Part shown: positions 8,688 to 17,285 of the stretch, one piece after another
Numbering within the stretch: the stretch's first letter is position 1
Layout: each line of letters begins with the position of its first letter
Assembly: GCA_913048525.1 (NCBI GenBank)
Contig: CAJWWP010000001.1
Span: forward strand, 77,445-141,444
DNA: 64,000 nt
Direction of reading: 5' to 3'
DNA from: GCA-002712965 sp913048525
GTDB lineage: Bacteria > Chloroflexota > Dehalococcoidia > Lucifugimonadales > UBA826
Program-made: the position numbers and the translations under genes
The notes under the pieces: generated by a model
Databases searched by the model: none
Told to the model about the DNA's origin: nothing
The model's input: only the letters and a program-made list of their open reading frames with translations

Positions 8688-9005
8688 ATGGCTTTTTATC
8701 GATTATTTACAGGTGCCGATGGGCAATCTCATATGGAGGAATATAAACCCCCACAGGAGATGCCGGCTACTGGAGTGGTGTTTAGGAAGCACGAGCCAGG
8801 AAATTTTATTGATTGGCATACTGCTCCCCGCAAACAGTTTCTGGTGACTCTTGAAGGTGAGGTTGAAATAGGATTGGGAGATGGAACTCTTTACAGGTTA
8901 GGTCCTGGAGATATGATGCTTGCCGAAGATTTGGATGGCCAAGGACATACTACGAGAGCAGTTGGTGAGATTCCGAGGATCTCGATAGCCATACCTGTTG
9001 AATGA
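8688..9005 (+). CDS. Small cupin-domain protein
   Basis: A 105-residue single cupin preceded by AGAGGTG. Cupin motif 1 is recognisable around FIDWHTAPRKQFLVTLEGE, and motif 2 around GPGDMMLAEDLDGQGHTT, giving His residues in both. Such proteins act as small metal-dependent dioxygenases, isomerases or binding proteins. Its place between an SDR and a hydratase-like enzyme suggests a step in the same degradation route, but the reaction is not readable. Confidence 0.8.
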   Translation: MAFYRLFTGADGQSHMEEYKPPQEMPATGVVFRKHEPGNFIDWHTAPRKQFLVTLEGEVEIGLGDGTLYRLGPGDMMLAEDLDGQGHTTRAVGEIPRISIAIPVE

Positions 9006-9040
9006 AAATATTATAGATAGTTGTCTGGAGGCAAAAAATC

Positions 9041-9823
9041 TTGGATAAGCAATCGATGGTTACCAGTGCTGACAGTCTTTTCGTTGCTAGGAAAAGACAT
9101 ATTCCTACGCTTGCAATTACTTCTTCTATAAATGATTTAACTGTGGATGGAGCATATGGTATTCAACAGGAACTTTTAAAAAAATTAACAATCGAAGGTG
9201 ACGTGATTGTGGGAGGTAAAATTGGGCTTAGCTCAAAGGCTAATCAGGAAAAATTTGGAATAAATGAACCAATTTTTGGGCATTTATTAGCCTCCATGAT
9301 GATTCCGGAGGGAGAACCTATATCTATTGACAGCATGTTTCGTCCTATAGTCGAACCAGAGATATCCTTTTTGTTATCCAAGGATTTGAAGGGGCCAGGA
9401 GTTACTGTGGGTAACGTTTTGGCGGCTACCGCAGGAGTCATGCCCGCATTCGAGATAGCTGATAGCAGATATGAAACTCCCATATCTAGAATTGAAGACA
9501 ATATCGCCGATAATTCTGGCGCAGCAATAGTAATACTTGGTGGAAAACTTACCAAGATAGATAACTTAGATTTACGGCTAGTAGGGATGGTTCTTGAAGA
9601 GAATGGAGAAGTTATTTCAACAGGTGCCGGAGCAGCAGTTCTTGGCAATCCTGCGCAGGCAGTTGCTAATCTTGCTAACAGGTGGGCGGACTTCGATATT
9701 GGGCTTAAAGCTGGCGATATAGTTATATCAGGCACCCCCGTTGCAGCTGTTCCCGCGGAGACCGGAGATTCATTCAGCGCAATTTTTGACAGACTGGGTG
9801 CCGTGTCCGTGAGTTTTTCATGA
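9041..9823 (+). CDS. 2-keto-4-pentenoate hydratase / 2-oxo-hexenedioate decarboxylase family protein
   Basis: A 260-residue protein starting at TTG 9041 behind CTGGAGG; ATG 9056 is the alternative. It matches the MhpD/DmpE/DmpH family: GGKIGLSSKA with Lys60, VEPEISFLL with the metal ligands Glu105 and Glu107, PAFEIADSR with Glu138, and the late SGTPVAAVPAETGD segment. These enzymes hydrate or decarboxylate the dienol acids that result from meta-cleavage of aromatic rings. That points to aromatic or polyketide-like substrates entering this operon. Confidence 0.87.
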   Translation: MDKQSMVTSADSLFVARKRHIPTLAITSSINDLTVDGAYGIQQELLKKLTIEGDVIVGGKIGLSSKANQEKFGINEPIFGHLLASMMIPEGEPISIDSMFRPIVEPEISFLLSKDLKGPGVTVGNVLAATAGVMPAFEIADSRYETPISRIEDNIADNSGAAIVILGGKLTKIDNLDLRLVGMVLEENGEVISTGAGAAVLGNPAQAVANLANRWADFDIGLKAGDIVISGTPVAAVPAETGDSFSAIFDRLGAVSVSFS

Positions 9824-9856
9824 TCACCTTTAGTTCTTAGAATAGGAAATAAGATT

Positions 9857-10687
9857 TTGAGTAAGACATCTGAACACATTTTTACGATGCATATTGAAGA
9901 TGGTGCTCCATCTCATCCTGGAGGTAGCAATAATTATTTTGTTGGTGACCCTCAAAAAAAAATGGTCATCATTGACACTGGGGATTACGAACGTAATTGG
10001 ACGAAATCGATTATCGATTACTATATCCAGCTTGGAAAACCTTCCATAGAGGCTATTTTAATCACTCATGGGCATGGGGACCACACCGGGGGACTAGATA
10101 GAATTCAAGATTTAGTGGGGTGTCCCGTTCGCTGCCATCCCGATCTTGCGGGCAAACTCTCAAGAATACTTGGGGACGAAAGCATGGTGGTTCCTTTAGA
10201 AGATAGAGAAAAGATACATCTAGATAATTCCGTTGATTTGGAGGTCATATTTACTCCAGGCCACGAAGTTGATCACGTTTGCTACTACCTGGCATCTGAC
10301 AGGGCTATGTTTACAGGTGATGCCGTTTTGGGTGCAAGCTCGACGTCAGTTAGAGATCTCACGTCGTATATGAAGTCGTTGGAATTAATTACGGCTTATG
10401 AGCATGACACGGTTTGTCCGGCGCATGGGCCCGTTGTGCCGCCACCAAAGGGTAAAGGCCTCGTTCGATGGCAGCTCGACCATAGAATAAGTAGGGAAAA
10501 ACAAGTTCTTGAGTCCCTTGAAAACGGTGAAATGTCAATTAGCGATATAAGGTCGTTGATCTATCCGTCTGACCTAGACGAGAGGTTAATTCCAACTGCG
10601 GAAAGTAACGTTGAGCGCCATCTAGATAAACTGGTTGGTGAGAGTATGGTACGGAGGAAGGACTCGGTTTTTACTATTATCCAGTAA
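9857..10687 (+). CDS. Metallo-beta-lactamase-fold hydrolase, LACTB2-like
   Basis: A 276-residue MBL-fold protein starting at TTG 9857 with AGGAAAT upstream. The metal motif H-x-H-x-D-H is at 71-76 (HGHGDH), followed by GHEVDHVCYYL and FTGDAVLG. The last 60-odd residues look like the small winged-helix tail of the LACTB2/glyoxalase-II-like group (ESNVERHLDKL). Possible roles are thioester or lactone hydrolysis, or RNA cleavage as in LACTB2. It is the last gene of the opening run and converges on the flavoprotein at 10714 with 26 bases between. Confidence 0.85.
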   Translation: MSKTSEHIFTMHIEDGAPSHPGGSNNYFVGDPQKKMVIIDTGDYERNWTKSIIDYYIQLGKPSIEAILITHGHGDHTGGLDRIQDLVGCPVRCHPDLAGKLSRILGDESMVVPLEDREKIHLDNSVDLEVIFTPGHEVDHVCYYLASDRAMFTGDAVLGASSTSVRDLTSYMKSLELITAYEHDTVCPAHGPVVPPPKGKGLVRWQLDHRISREKQVLESLENGEMSISDIRSLIYPSDLDERLIPTAESNVERHLDKLVGESMVRRKDSVFTIIQ

Positions 10688-10713
10688 CACCTGGTTGGCT
10701 TTGACCCAGAATT

Positions 10714-11895
10714 TCATGTTGTTTCGTTTATAGTACTGAGTAAATGGGATGCCAGTTGTTCAAGAGCCCTTGCTTCGATGGGAGGATTCGATATTCCGCT
10801 TCTTACATCCCTGAAGTACCTCTCCAGTGGTTTGTCTTTGTCCAATCCAACTGCCCCAACTATTCTCATAGCGAGATCGGTAATAGATATTGCTGCCTCT
10901 ATGGTTTGCACTTTTATGATTGATATCTCGGGCAATAAGTCTTCTCTGTCATCTGGGTAGTCTTCCCAATCTTCACAGCAAGATAAAAGGCTTCTTCTAG
11001 CCCTTAACAGTTGAGATTCCATTCTTGCTATCTGTTCCCTTATATGAGGAATATCAGAAATTGTGCCTGCTGCCCCTGTTGGTCTACGGTTCAACGCGAA
11101 TTTGATTGCATAGAGTCGGGCTGAGTGGGCTATCCCCAAATTTGCTCCGCTTAATAACATGGGAAACCATGCGGCCCCATCTGGAGAAGTGCTGTTTTGT
11201 TTTTTGGAATTTGAACGAGATATAAAATCTTTTTCAGAAACTTTTACATTGTCAAATATTATGTCGTGAGATCCCGTTGCTCTCATGGACATTGAGTTCC
11301 AGGTTTCCTCGATACTTACACCGGAAGAATCCATTTCCACAACTATTTTGGCAACATCTCCACTTCCATCCTCAACGGCTGCTAGTGTCATGGCATAGGT
11401 TAGAACTGGAGATAATGTTGACCAGGTTTTTCGTCCATTAAGAACCCATTCATCGCCATTTGATTTTATCAGTGAGGTGGAGGGACGACCTCCTCCCCGA
11501 GGACTCCCAAGTTCTGGTTCAGAAGCTATGTTGTTGGTTATCGCTCCTGACCGGACTACATCGTTAAAAATCTTGGATCTGATTTTTTCGGGCCACTGAT
11601 CTGATTCTGATTCTGTTCCTACAACCTGATGGTGCATTCCGACGGCGACAGCTGTTGAGCCACAAGCCTTTCCAATCTCATATTGAGAAAGTACCATGTC
11701 AGTGATTCCGTGCCCAAGACCTCCGTATTTCTCTGGGACGCATGCTTTAAGGTATCCCTTTTGCCTTATTAGACTGAAGTGTTCCACAGGAAATGTTGCG
11801 CTGAAGTCATGATGGTGGGAAGTTGGGCCAATTTCTTTTGCTATAGATTTTGCACTTTCAACGATTTTTTTTTGTTTTTCACTGTTTGGCCACAT
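10714..11895 (-). CDS. Acyl-CoA-dehydrogenase-fold flavoprotein (DszC/SfnB-like)
   Basis: A 393-residue protein with the acyl-CoA dehydrogenase fold: VPEKYGGLGHG at the N-domain, NGRKTWSTLSPV in the beta-domain and AMRIVGAVGLDKDKPLERYFRDVR at the C-domain. The C-terminal loop reads RSGISNPPIEA and has no Glu where ordinary acyl-CoA dehydrogenases carry the catalytic base. That pattern is typical of the SfnB/DszC-like flavin monooxygenase side of the superfamily. An oxygenase using reduced flavin is therefore as likely as a dehydrogenase. The start is ATG behind AGGAAA; a shared intergenic region with the divergent LLM gene at 12062 should hold both promoters. Confidence 0.85.
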   Translation of the reverse strand: MWPNSEKQKKIVESAKSIAKEIGPTSHHHDFSATFPVEHFSLIRQKGYLKACVPEKYGGLGHGITDMVLSQYEIGKACGSTAVAVGMHHQVVGTESESDQWPEKIRSKIFNDVVRSGAITNNIASEPELGSPRGGGRPSTSLIKSNGDEWVLNGRKTWSTLSPVLTYAMTLAAVEDGSGDVAKIVVEMDSSGVSIEETWNSMSMRATGSHDIIFDNVKVSEKDFISRSNSKKQNSTSPDGAAWFPMLLSGANLGIAHSARLYAIKFALNRRPTGAAGTISDIPHIREQIARMESQLLRARRSLLSCCEDWEDYPDDREDLLPEISIIKVQTIEAAISITDLAMRIVGAVGLDKDKPLERYFRDVRSGISNPPIEARALEQLASHLLSTINETT

Positions 11896-12061
11896 ATGTA
11901 TTTCCTAGGGTTTTTCAGACTAGGTCGATATTCTATCTGACAAACCAGCACTTTACTTGTAGAGTGGTTACCTATAAAAATGTGGGACAAACAACTAAAA
12001 ACAAATTAGAGATCTGTTTGTATAGATCTTTGTTTTATGACCGAATGAGAGGTGAGACAGA

Positions 12062-13234
12062 ATGAATCTTCCTGAAAGAATGACTTTTGGCATATTTTTG
12101 GGGCCATTTCATAGAGTCGGAGAAAATCCGACTTTAGCTTTTCACAGAGATATGGAGCTTATAGAGTGGCTCGATGAGCTCGGATATGACGAAGCTTGGA
12201 TAGGAGAACACCATAGTGCTGGGTGGGAAATTATTTCATCACCTGAACTGTTCATTGCAGCGGCTGCGGAGAGAACAAAGCATATCAAGCTGGGGACTGG
12301 GGTAGTTAGCCTTCCTTACCATCATCCCTTTATGGTGGCCAATCGAATGGTTCAACTGGATCATATGACAAGGGGTCGCATAATGTTTGGTGTTGGACCT
12401 GGAGCATTACCTACGGACGCATATATGATGGGTATTGATCCAACCACTCAACGTAGGAAAATGGAGGAATCACTTGCAATTATCCTTCGCCTGTTCACTG
12501 AAGATGAGCCGATAACATACAAAGGAGAATGGTTTGAACTTAATGAGGCCTTGCTCCAGATTAAACCTTACCAGCGGCCGTATATGCCTATTGCGGTGGC
12601 ATCTATCCAATCTCCCTCTGGTGTTGTTCTCGCAGGTAAATATGGCGCGTCAGTTTTGACAATAACTGTTCCACGCGACCCGTCTGCTGGGCGCGCTGAT
12701 TACAGTAAACTTTGGGATATTGCGGAGGAAACGGCCAAGGAGAATTCAAAAGTAGTGAGGCGCGAAGAATGGAGATTAACAGTTCCTGTTCACGTAGCTG
12801 AAACTACGCAACAGGCTAGGGACGATGTACGAGTAGGAGCATGTCAGTTTCTTAGGGAATATTCTGAAGGAACCAATGGTCGAGATCCTGTGTTCAACGG
12901 TGCAGATGAAGATCTTGTAGATTGGATGGCTGACCATGGTTACTGGATTGTTGGGAGCCCCGACGACTGCATAGAAGGTATTAATCAGCTTGCTAGAGAA
13001 AGTGGCGGTTTCGGAGGTTTTCTTGTTCAGACAGTTGACTGGGCACCGCGGGAAACTATGTTAAAGAGCTATGAACTTATCGCCAGGTATGTTATGCCGC
13101 AGTTTCAGGGATCGGTTAGGTCAATAGAGGCTTCAAACCAGTGGGCGAAGGATAGAATCGAGCCCCTCTTGGCCGGAAGAGTAAAAGGCTTGGAGACAGC
13201 TAAGAATGATTATGCTGAGTCTAGGGATGAATAA
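12062..13234 (+). CDS. Luciferase-like flavin monooxygenase (LimB-type LLM)
   Basis: A 390-residue LLM-superfamily TIM barrel, close in length and pattern to limonene 1,2-monooxygenase-type members. It shows AWIGEHHSAGW after strand 2, KLGTGVVSLPYHHP, MTRGRIMFGVGPG and SPDDCIEGI. These enzymes use reduced FMN (or F420) and oxygen to hydroxylate, epoxidise or do Baeyer-Villiger insertions. The ATG follows AGAGGTGAG. Its stop overlaps the start of the SDR at 13234 (TAATG), so the oxygenase and a reductase-like protein are coupled. Confidence 0.9.
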   Translation: MNLPERMTFGIFLGPFHRVGENPTLAFHRDMELIEWLDELGYDEAWIGEHHSAGWEIISSPELFIAAAAERTKHIKLGTGVVSLPYHHPFMVANRMVQLDHMTRGRIMFGVGPGALPTDAYMMGIDPTTQRRKMEESLAIILRLFTEDEPITYKGEWFELNEALLQIKPYQRPYMPIAVASIQSPSGVVLAGKYGASVLTITVPRDPSAGRADYSKLWDIAEETAKENSKVVRREEWRLTVPVHVAETTQQARDDVRVGACQFLREYSEGTNGRDPVFNGADEDLVDWMADHGYWIVGSPDDCIEGINQLARESGGFGGFLVQTVDWAPRETMLKSYELIARYVMPQFQGSVRSIEASNQWAKDRIEPLLAGRVKGLETAKNDYAESRDE

Positions 13235-14049
13235 TGGCTTCTCAAATTTTTGATCTGTCTGGAAAAGTATCGGTAGTTTCCGGAGCTGCTCAAGGAATGG
13301 GGAGAGCAATGTCTGTTGCTTTAGCTGAGTCTGGGTCTGATGTGGCTATCATCGATTTAAATGGAGCGGGACTTTCTGATACCGCTTCCTATATCAAGTC
13401 GATCGGTAGAAATGTGGAGATGTTTACTGAGGACATTTCAGACGTGGAGGCGATTCCAGGAATTTTTTTGGACGTGATGGAAAGATACGGAAGGGTGGAT
13501 TTTTTAGGAAATGTTGCTGGCGGGAAAACGGTTATGGGGTCCTCAGAGGATTTCAAGGTGGAGGATTTTGAAAGATCATTAAAAAGTCTGGTAATTGGAC
13601 GTTTTTTGATGTGTCGTGAGGCCGGGAGAATTATGCTGAAACAGGGGAAGGGCTCAATAGTAAATATTGGTTCAATTGGAGGCATATCATCCCTGGGTAG
13701 AGGTCAGATTGCCTATCAGACTGCTATGGGGGCGGTCGTTCAAATGACCAGAAGCTTAGCCACAGAGTGGGCAAGTCGTGGAGTTAGGGTGAATGCGATC
13801 CTTCCTGCTCAGGTGCTAAACCCGGGGCTCCAGGACCGGATTGAAAAAACTCCGGATGTGCTTAAAACTTTTCTTAGTGGGATTCCTGCAGGGAGAATAG
13901 GAAATCCTGATGACATTAAGGGATTGTCAGTTTTTCTAGCCTCAGATTCAGCTTCTTGGATCACAGGAGCATTGATACCTATGGATGGGGGCAATACAGC
14001 ACTTAATGCGGGAGGTTCTTATCCTGGGTCTCCCCAGACTTCCGGGTAA
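13234..14049 (+). CDS. SDR-family protein lacking the catalytic lysine
   Basis: A 271-residue SDR fold with the cofactor motif SGAAQGMG (16-23), Ser147 and Tyr161, but the usual YxxxK reads YQTAM, so residue 165 is Met instead of Lys; the codon is an unambiguous ATG. NNAG is also altered to NVAGG. The rest (late MDGG, rossmann strands) is intact, with no frameshift, so it looks like a real protein whose chemistry has changed or been lost. It is translationally coupled to the LLM upstream. It may be a non-catalytic partner, or an enzyme using another proton relay. Confidence 0.88.
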   Translation: MASQIFDLSGKVSVVSGAAQGMGRAMSVALAESGSDVAIIDLNGAGLSDTASYIKSIGRNVEMFTEDISDVEAIPGIFLDVMERYGRVDFLGNVAGGKTVMGSSEDFKVEDFERSLKSLVIGRFLMCREAGRIMLKQGKGSIVNIGSIGGISSLGRGQIAYQTAMGAVVQMTRSLATEWASRGVRVNAILPAQVLNPGLQDRIEKTPDVLKTFLSGIPAGRIGNPDDIKGLSVFLASDSASWITGALIPMDGGNTALNAGGSYPGSPQTSG

Positions 14050-14092
14050 GAGTACGATATAAGACAACTATAAATTTTTCGAGGATATAACG

Positions 14093-15250
14093 ATGATCAC
14101 AAAATTCGATAGCCTTTTTGCCGGCCACGTAGATATGGATAACGTTGGATATGCTGGAGTCGCTGTTAACGATAGAGTTTTTGGTAACGACAGTTTGTCT
14201 GGTGTTTTCGACAAAACCTCAAAAATAGCCAAAACCATGGATGAGAGTGGATTTAACACGTTTTGGATGGCTGAGCATCACTTTCAACCTGAAGGGTATG
14301 AATGTCTCCCAAATGTATTGATGCTTGCAGTACATTTAGCGCATTTAACTTCCAACATAAAACTTGGGTGCGGATTTAATATTGCTCCCATGTGGCATCC
14401 TCTCAGGCTGGCGGAAGACTATGCTACTGCAGATATACTCACAGGAGGTAGGACGGTTTTCGGGGTTGGTAGGGGATATCACACCAGGGAGGTGGAGTCC
14501 TTTGGGTCCCCTTTACTTGACCAGCCAGCCAACAGGAATCTGTTTGAAGAGCAGGTCGACATCATATTTAAGGCGTTTCACAATGAGAGTTTTTCCCATA
14601 AAGGGGAAAATTATGTCATACCTCCAGAAGTTGAATACAGAGGGTATGATTTAGAAGAGATAACTCTAGTTCCACGTCCAGTCAACACGCCTGTTGAGTG
14701 CTGGCAACCAATCCAGAGTGCTACTCCAAGAGGGATGGATTTTATGGCCAAGCATGGCATAAGTGGAATTATTGGAGGAGGGAGCTCTGAAGGTGGTGCA
14801 ATGGTGAATGCTATGAATGCATTTAGGGACGCGTATCAGCGTGCAGGGACGGAGTTGGAACTTGGCGAAAAGCTTTCGATAGGATTTCACTATCATATAG
14901 CTGATACTAAAGAAAAGGCTATGGAAGAGGTGGCAGGATATTATGAAGAAAACCTTAAGATGTTCGGTCCATTAAGGTTGGTGAGAGCCCTTTCAGATGA
15001 ACAGATTGAAATTATGTCAGATCCATCACGTGCCCCTACAGCCGATTTGCCGAGAATAGAGGATGCAGTGGCAGCCGGCGGTGTCTTAGCAGGTCCTCCT
15101 GATCTAATAATTCAGCAGCTCAAAGAACTTGAAAAGCTTTATCCCGGACTAGACAGAGTTAGTGTTAGCCATCCTATGGGCACGCCAGAAACAGTTATTA
15201 CGGAGCAGCTTCAACAATTTTCAGAAGAGGTTATGCCCGCTTTCAAGTAG
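14093..15250 (+). CDS. Luciferase-like flavin monooxygenase
   Basis: A 385-residue LLM protein with ATG behind CGAGGAT. Diagnostic segments are FWMAEHHFQPEG, NIKLGCGFNIAPMWHP, GGRTVFGVGRGYHTREVE and a C-terminal AGPPDLIIQQLKEL. The AEHH signature places it with the FMN luciferase-type branch rather than the F420 branch. Likely action: oxygen insertion into an aliphatic or cyclic substrate with FMNH2 supplied by a separate reductase. It converges on the LLM at 15260 with only nine bases between stops. Confidence 0.9.
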   Translation: MITKFDSLFAGHVDMDNVGYAGVAVNDRVFGNDSLSGVFDKTSKIAKTMDESGFNTFWMAEHHFQPEGYECLPNVLMLAVHLAHLTSNIKLGCGFNIAPMWHPLRLAEDYATADILTGGRTVFGVGRGYHTREVESFGSPLLDQPANRNLFEEQVDIIFKAFHNESFSHKGENYVIPPEVEYRGYDLEEITLVPRPVNTPVECWQPIQSATPRGMDFMAKHGISGIIGGGSSEGGAMVNAMNAFRDAYQRAGTELELGEKLSIGFHYHIADTKEKAMEEVAGYYEENLKMFGPLRLVRALSDEQIEIMSDPSRAPTADLPRIEDAVAAGGVLAGPPDLIIQQLKELEKLYPGLDRVSVSHPMGTPETVITEQLQQFSEEVMPAFK

Positions 15251-15259
15251 ATCAATGTT

Positions 15260-16126
15260 TTATGGTCGGGCCATTTGAAGAAATTTCTCGATGGAATTTA
15301 TGTGTTCGTCGGGGAACTTCAACCCGTTGTTCATTGTGTTAACGGATAGATGAGTTGCTCCCAAATTTCGCCATCCATCAATTTCATTTTGAACATCTGA
15401 GTCGGAAAGATCCTTCAATGTGACCCAGCTTTCTATCCCTATATCGCCTATGTCACGACCTTCTTCTCTCAGATATCCGGTTAGTTTTTCGATCATTAGC
15501 TGCCGAGATTCGTCAGGTTTTCCCACTGGCATCCATCCATCCCCGAGTCGAGCAACCCTTTTCAGCACGATATCGGCAGTTCCACCAAACCATATTGGTA
15601 TCGAGCCTTCGGGTGGAAGTGGGTTTATTCCTGCATCAGTCACTTTATGGGATTTGCCTTCATATGTGATTAACTCGTTCTGCCAGAGGGACCTCATCAG
15701 GTCTATTTGTTCCTCAGATCTCTTACCCCTTGTGGAAAAATCTTGATCTAGGGCTTCATATTCCACGGGGTTCCATCCGATTCCGATCCCCATTCTAAGT
15801 CTTCCTCCAGATAGAAGGGATACTGTGGCGGCCTGCTTAGCAGCAAGAACGGTTTGTCTCTGCGGAAGAATTATTATTCCTGTAACCAATTCTATTTTTT
15901 CAGTTGTGGCGGCTATGTGACCAAACAATACCAAAGGTTCGTAGAACGAGTCGGTGTGGCGGTATGCCCCCGACCAACCTGGCCTGCTTTCAGCGTTAGC
16001 TCCTATCACGTGGTCAAATGCCAATATATGATCGAATCCTAACGATTCTACGGCTTGTGAATATGCCTTTATTGCTCCTGGATCGGTTCCGGACTCTGTC
16101 TGTGGGAAAACAGCTCCTATACGCAT
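15260..16126 (-). CDS. LLM-family oxidoreductase, probably F420-type (Rv2161c-like)
   Basis: A 288-residue LLM protein of the shorter class usually annotated as probable F420-dependent oxidoreductase. Segments: FDHILAFDHVIGAN, ELVTGIIILPQRQTVLAAKQ, GGRLRMGIGIGWNPVEYEAL and PIWFGGTADIVLKR. The cofactor (F420 or FMN) cannot be settled by eye. The ATG follows AAAGGAA. It heads away from the Gfo/Idh/MocA gene on the same strand with 38 bases between, so the two may be co-transcribed. Confidence 0.88.
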   Translation of the reverse strand: MRIGAVFPQTESGTDPGAIKAYSQAVESLGFDHILAFDHVIGANAESRPGWSGAYRHTDSFYEPLVLFGHIAATTEKIELVTGIIILPQRQTVLAAKQAATVSLLSGGRLRMGIGIGWNPVEYEALDQDFSTRGKRSEEQIDLMRSLWQNELITYEGKSHKVTDAGINPLPPEGSIPIWFGGTADIVLKRVARLGDGWMPVGKPDESRQLMIEKLTGYLREEGRDIGDIGIESWVTLKDLSDSDVQNEIDGWRNLGATHLSVNTMNNGLKFPDEHINSIEKFLQMARP

Positions 16127-16164
16127 TTTAAATTCCTTTAATTTGTCTTTTGTTCAGGTACCAG

Positions 16165-17226
16165 TTAGGACAGTGCATTTGTATAAATCGTTTTTTCCGA
16201 TGCTGATGATTTATATACAGATAAGGCCACCTCCAAAACCTTGGTCGAGAAGTTTATATCCATATCGGGGTTCTTTTCATCAATTATTGAGTCAACGAAG
16301 CTTGCAGCTGCTCCTTTGAAACCGTGGATCCAGTCTGATGGTATGTCGTAAGTAGTGGTATGGTCTCCTTTTATCAAAATAACCGGCGCCATATCCAAAA
16401 ACTCGCCCGTACATCTTGTTACCCAAATTGTTCCTTTTGGACCAACTATCTCAAAGAATTCATCAGCTGGGTAATATTTGGTTCTCATTGGCATATCTTT
16501 GGCGCTCGAATAGTCCATAGTGACCAGACAGTCTTTGTCCCTCACTTTCATCACGGCGGCACTGGGGGTATTGTCTATGTAGTCCTCGTTGTGAGTCACG
16601 ATACTGGTTACTTTCTCGATATCTCCTACCCAAGATATAGCAGTTGCATATTTATGCCATCCGTCGTCGTAGAGCATGCCACCAGGATTAAGTTTAGGAT
16701 TCCGACGCCAGAGATAAGTATCGGTTTCAACTGGTACTCTTACTTTATCCATCCCACCCCTTATTGTTCGTATTCTCACTAAAGAAGGTGATCCGATTTC
16801 TCCAGAGTCTATGAGTTGTTTAGCTTTGACTATCGGAGGGTAATACAGAAAGTTTTCAGTTACTCTGAATATCCGGTCACTTTTTTTAACCATTTTCCCA
16901 ATTTCTGAGGCTTCCTTCATTGAAGTAGCGAGTGGTTTTTGACATGAGATGTGTTTCCCGGCCTTTAGTCCAGAGATAATTTGTTCCGCGTGTAAATATG
17001 TTGGCGTTAATAATTCAACTGCGTCTACATTCTTATTTGAAAGGATGTCATCATATTCAGTGAATATATCTGGGCTAATTCCCCATTCTTTAGCTTTTGA
17101 TGTAGCTCTTTCAGGGATAGGATCACAGAGTGCGATAATTTCGCATTTACTGTGATCTAGGTAACCAGGTACGTTAAGGTTGGAGATGGCTCCACAACCT
17201 ACAATAGCTAATTTGACCTTGTCCAT
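16165..17226 (-). CDS. Gfo/Idh/MocA-family oxidoreductase
   Basis: A 353-residue NAD(P)-dependent dehydrogenase of the glucose-fructose oxidoreductase/inositol dehydrogenase family. N-terminal Rossmann motif AIVGCGAISN, then LLTPTYLHAEQI and the cofactor/catalytic loop CQKPLATSMKEA, where the usual E of EKP is Gln96 but the Lys97 is kept. The C-terminal substrate domain has a GGMLYDDGWHKY helix with the conserved Asp and His. It probably oxidises a sugar, cyclitol or related polyol. The start is ATG behind AAGGTGA. Confidence 0.88.
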   Translation of the reverse strand: MDKVKLAIVGCGAISNLNVPGYLDHSKCEIIALCDPIPERATSKAKEWGISPDIFTEYDDILSNKNVDAVELLTPTYLHAEQIISGLKAGKHISCQKPLATSMKEASEIGKMVKKSDRIFRVTENFLYYPPIVKAKQLIDSGEIGSPSLVRIRTIRGGMDKVRVPVETDTYLWRRNPKLNPGGMLYDDGWHKYATAISWVGDIEKVTSIVTHNEDYIDNTPSAAVMKVRDKDCLVTMDYSSAKDMPMRTKYYPADEFFEIVGPKGTIWVTRCTGEFLDMAPVILIKGDHTTTYDIPSDWIHGFKGAAASFVDSIIDEKNPDMDINFSTKVLEVALSVYKSSASEKTIYTNALS

Positions 17227-17285
17227 GGTTTTTTCACCTTATGATTTTTAGCTAATTTATTGAGTTAGGGCTGAAGATCCCTTCG

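Noticed and set aside
11850..12065. 71-codon plus-strand ORF over the divergent promoter region
   Set aside because: Overlaps the acyl-CoA-dehydrogenase-fold gene start and the LLM leader; composition is unlike a protein.
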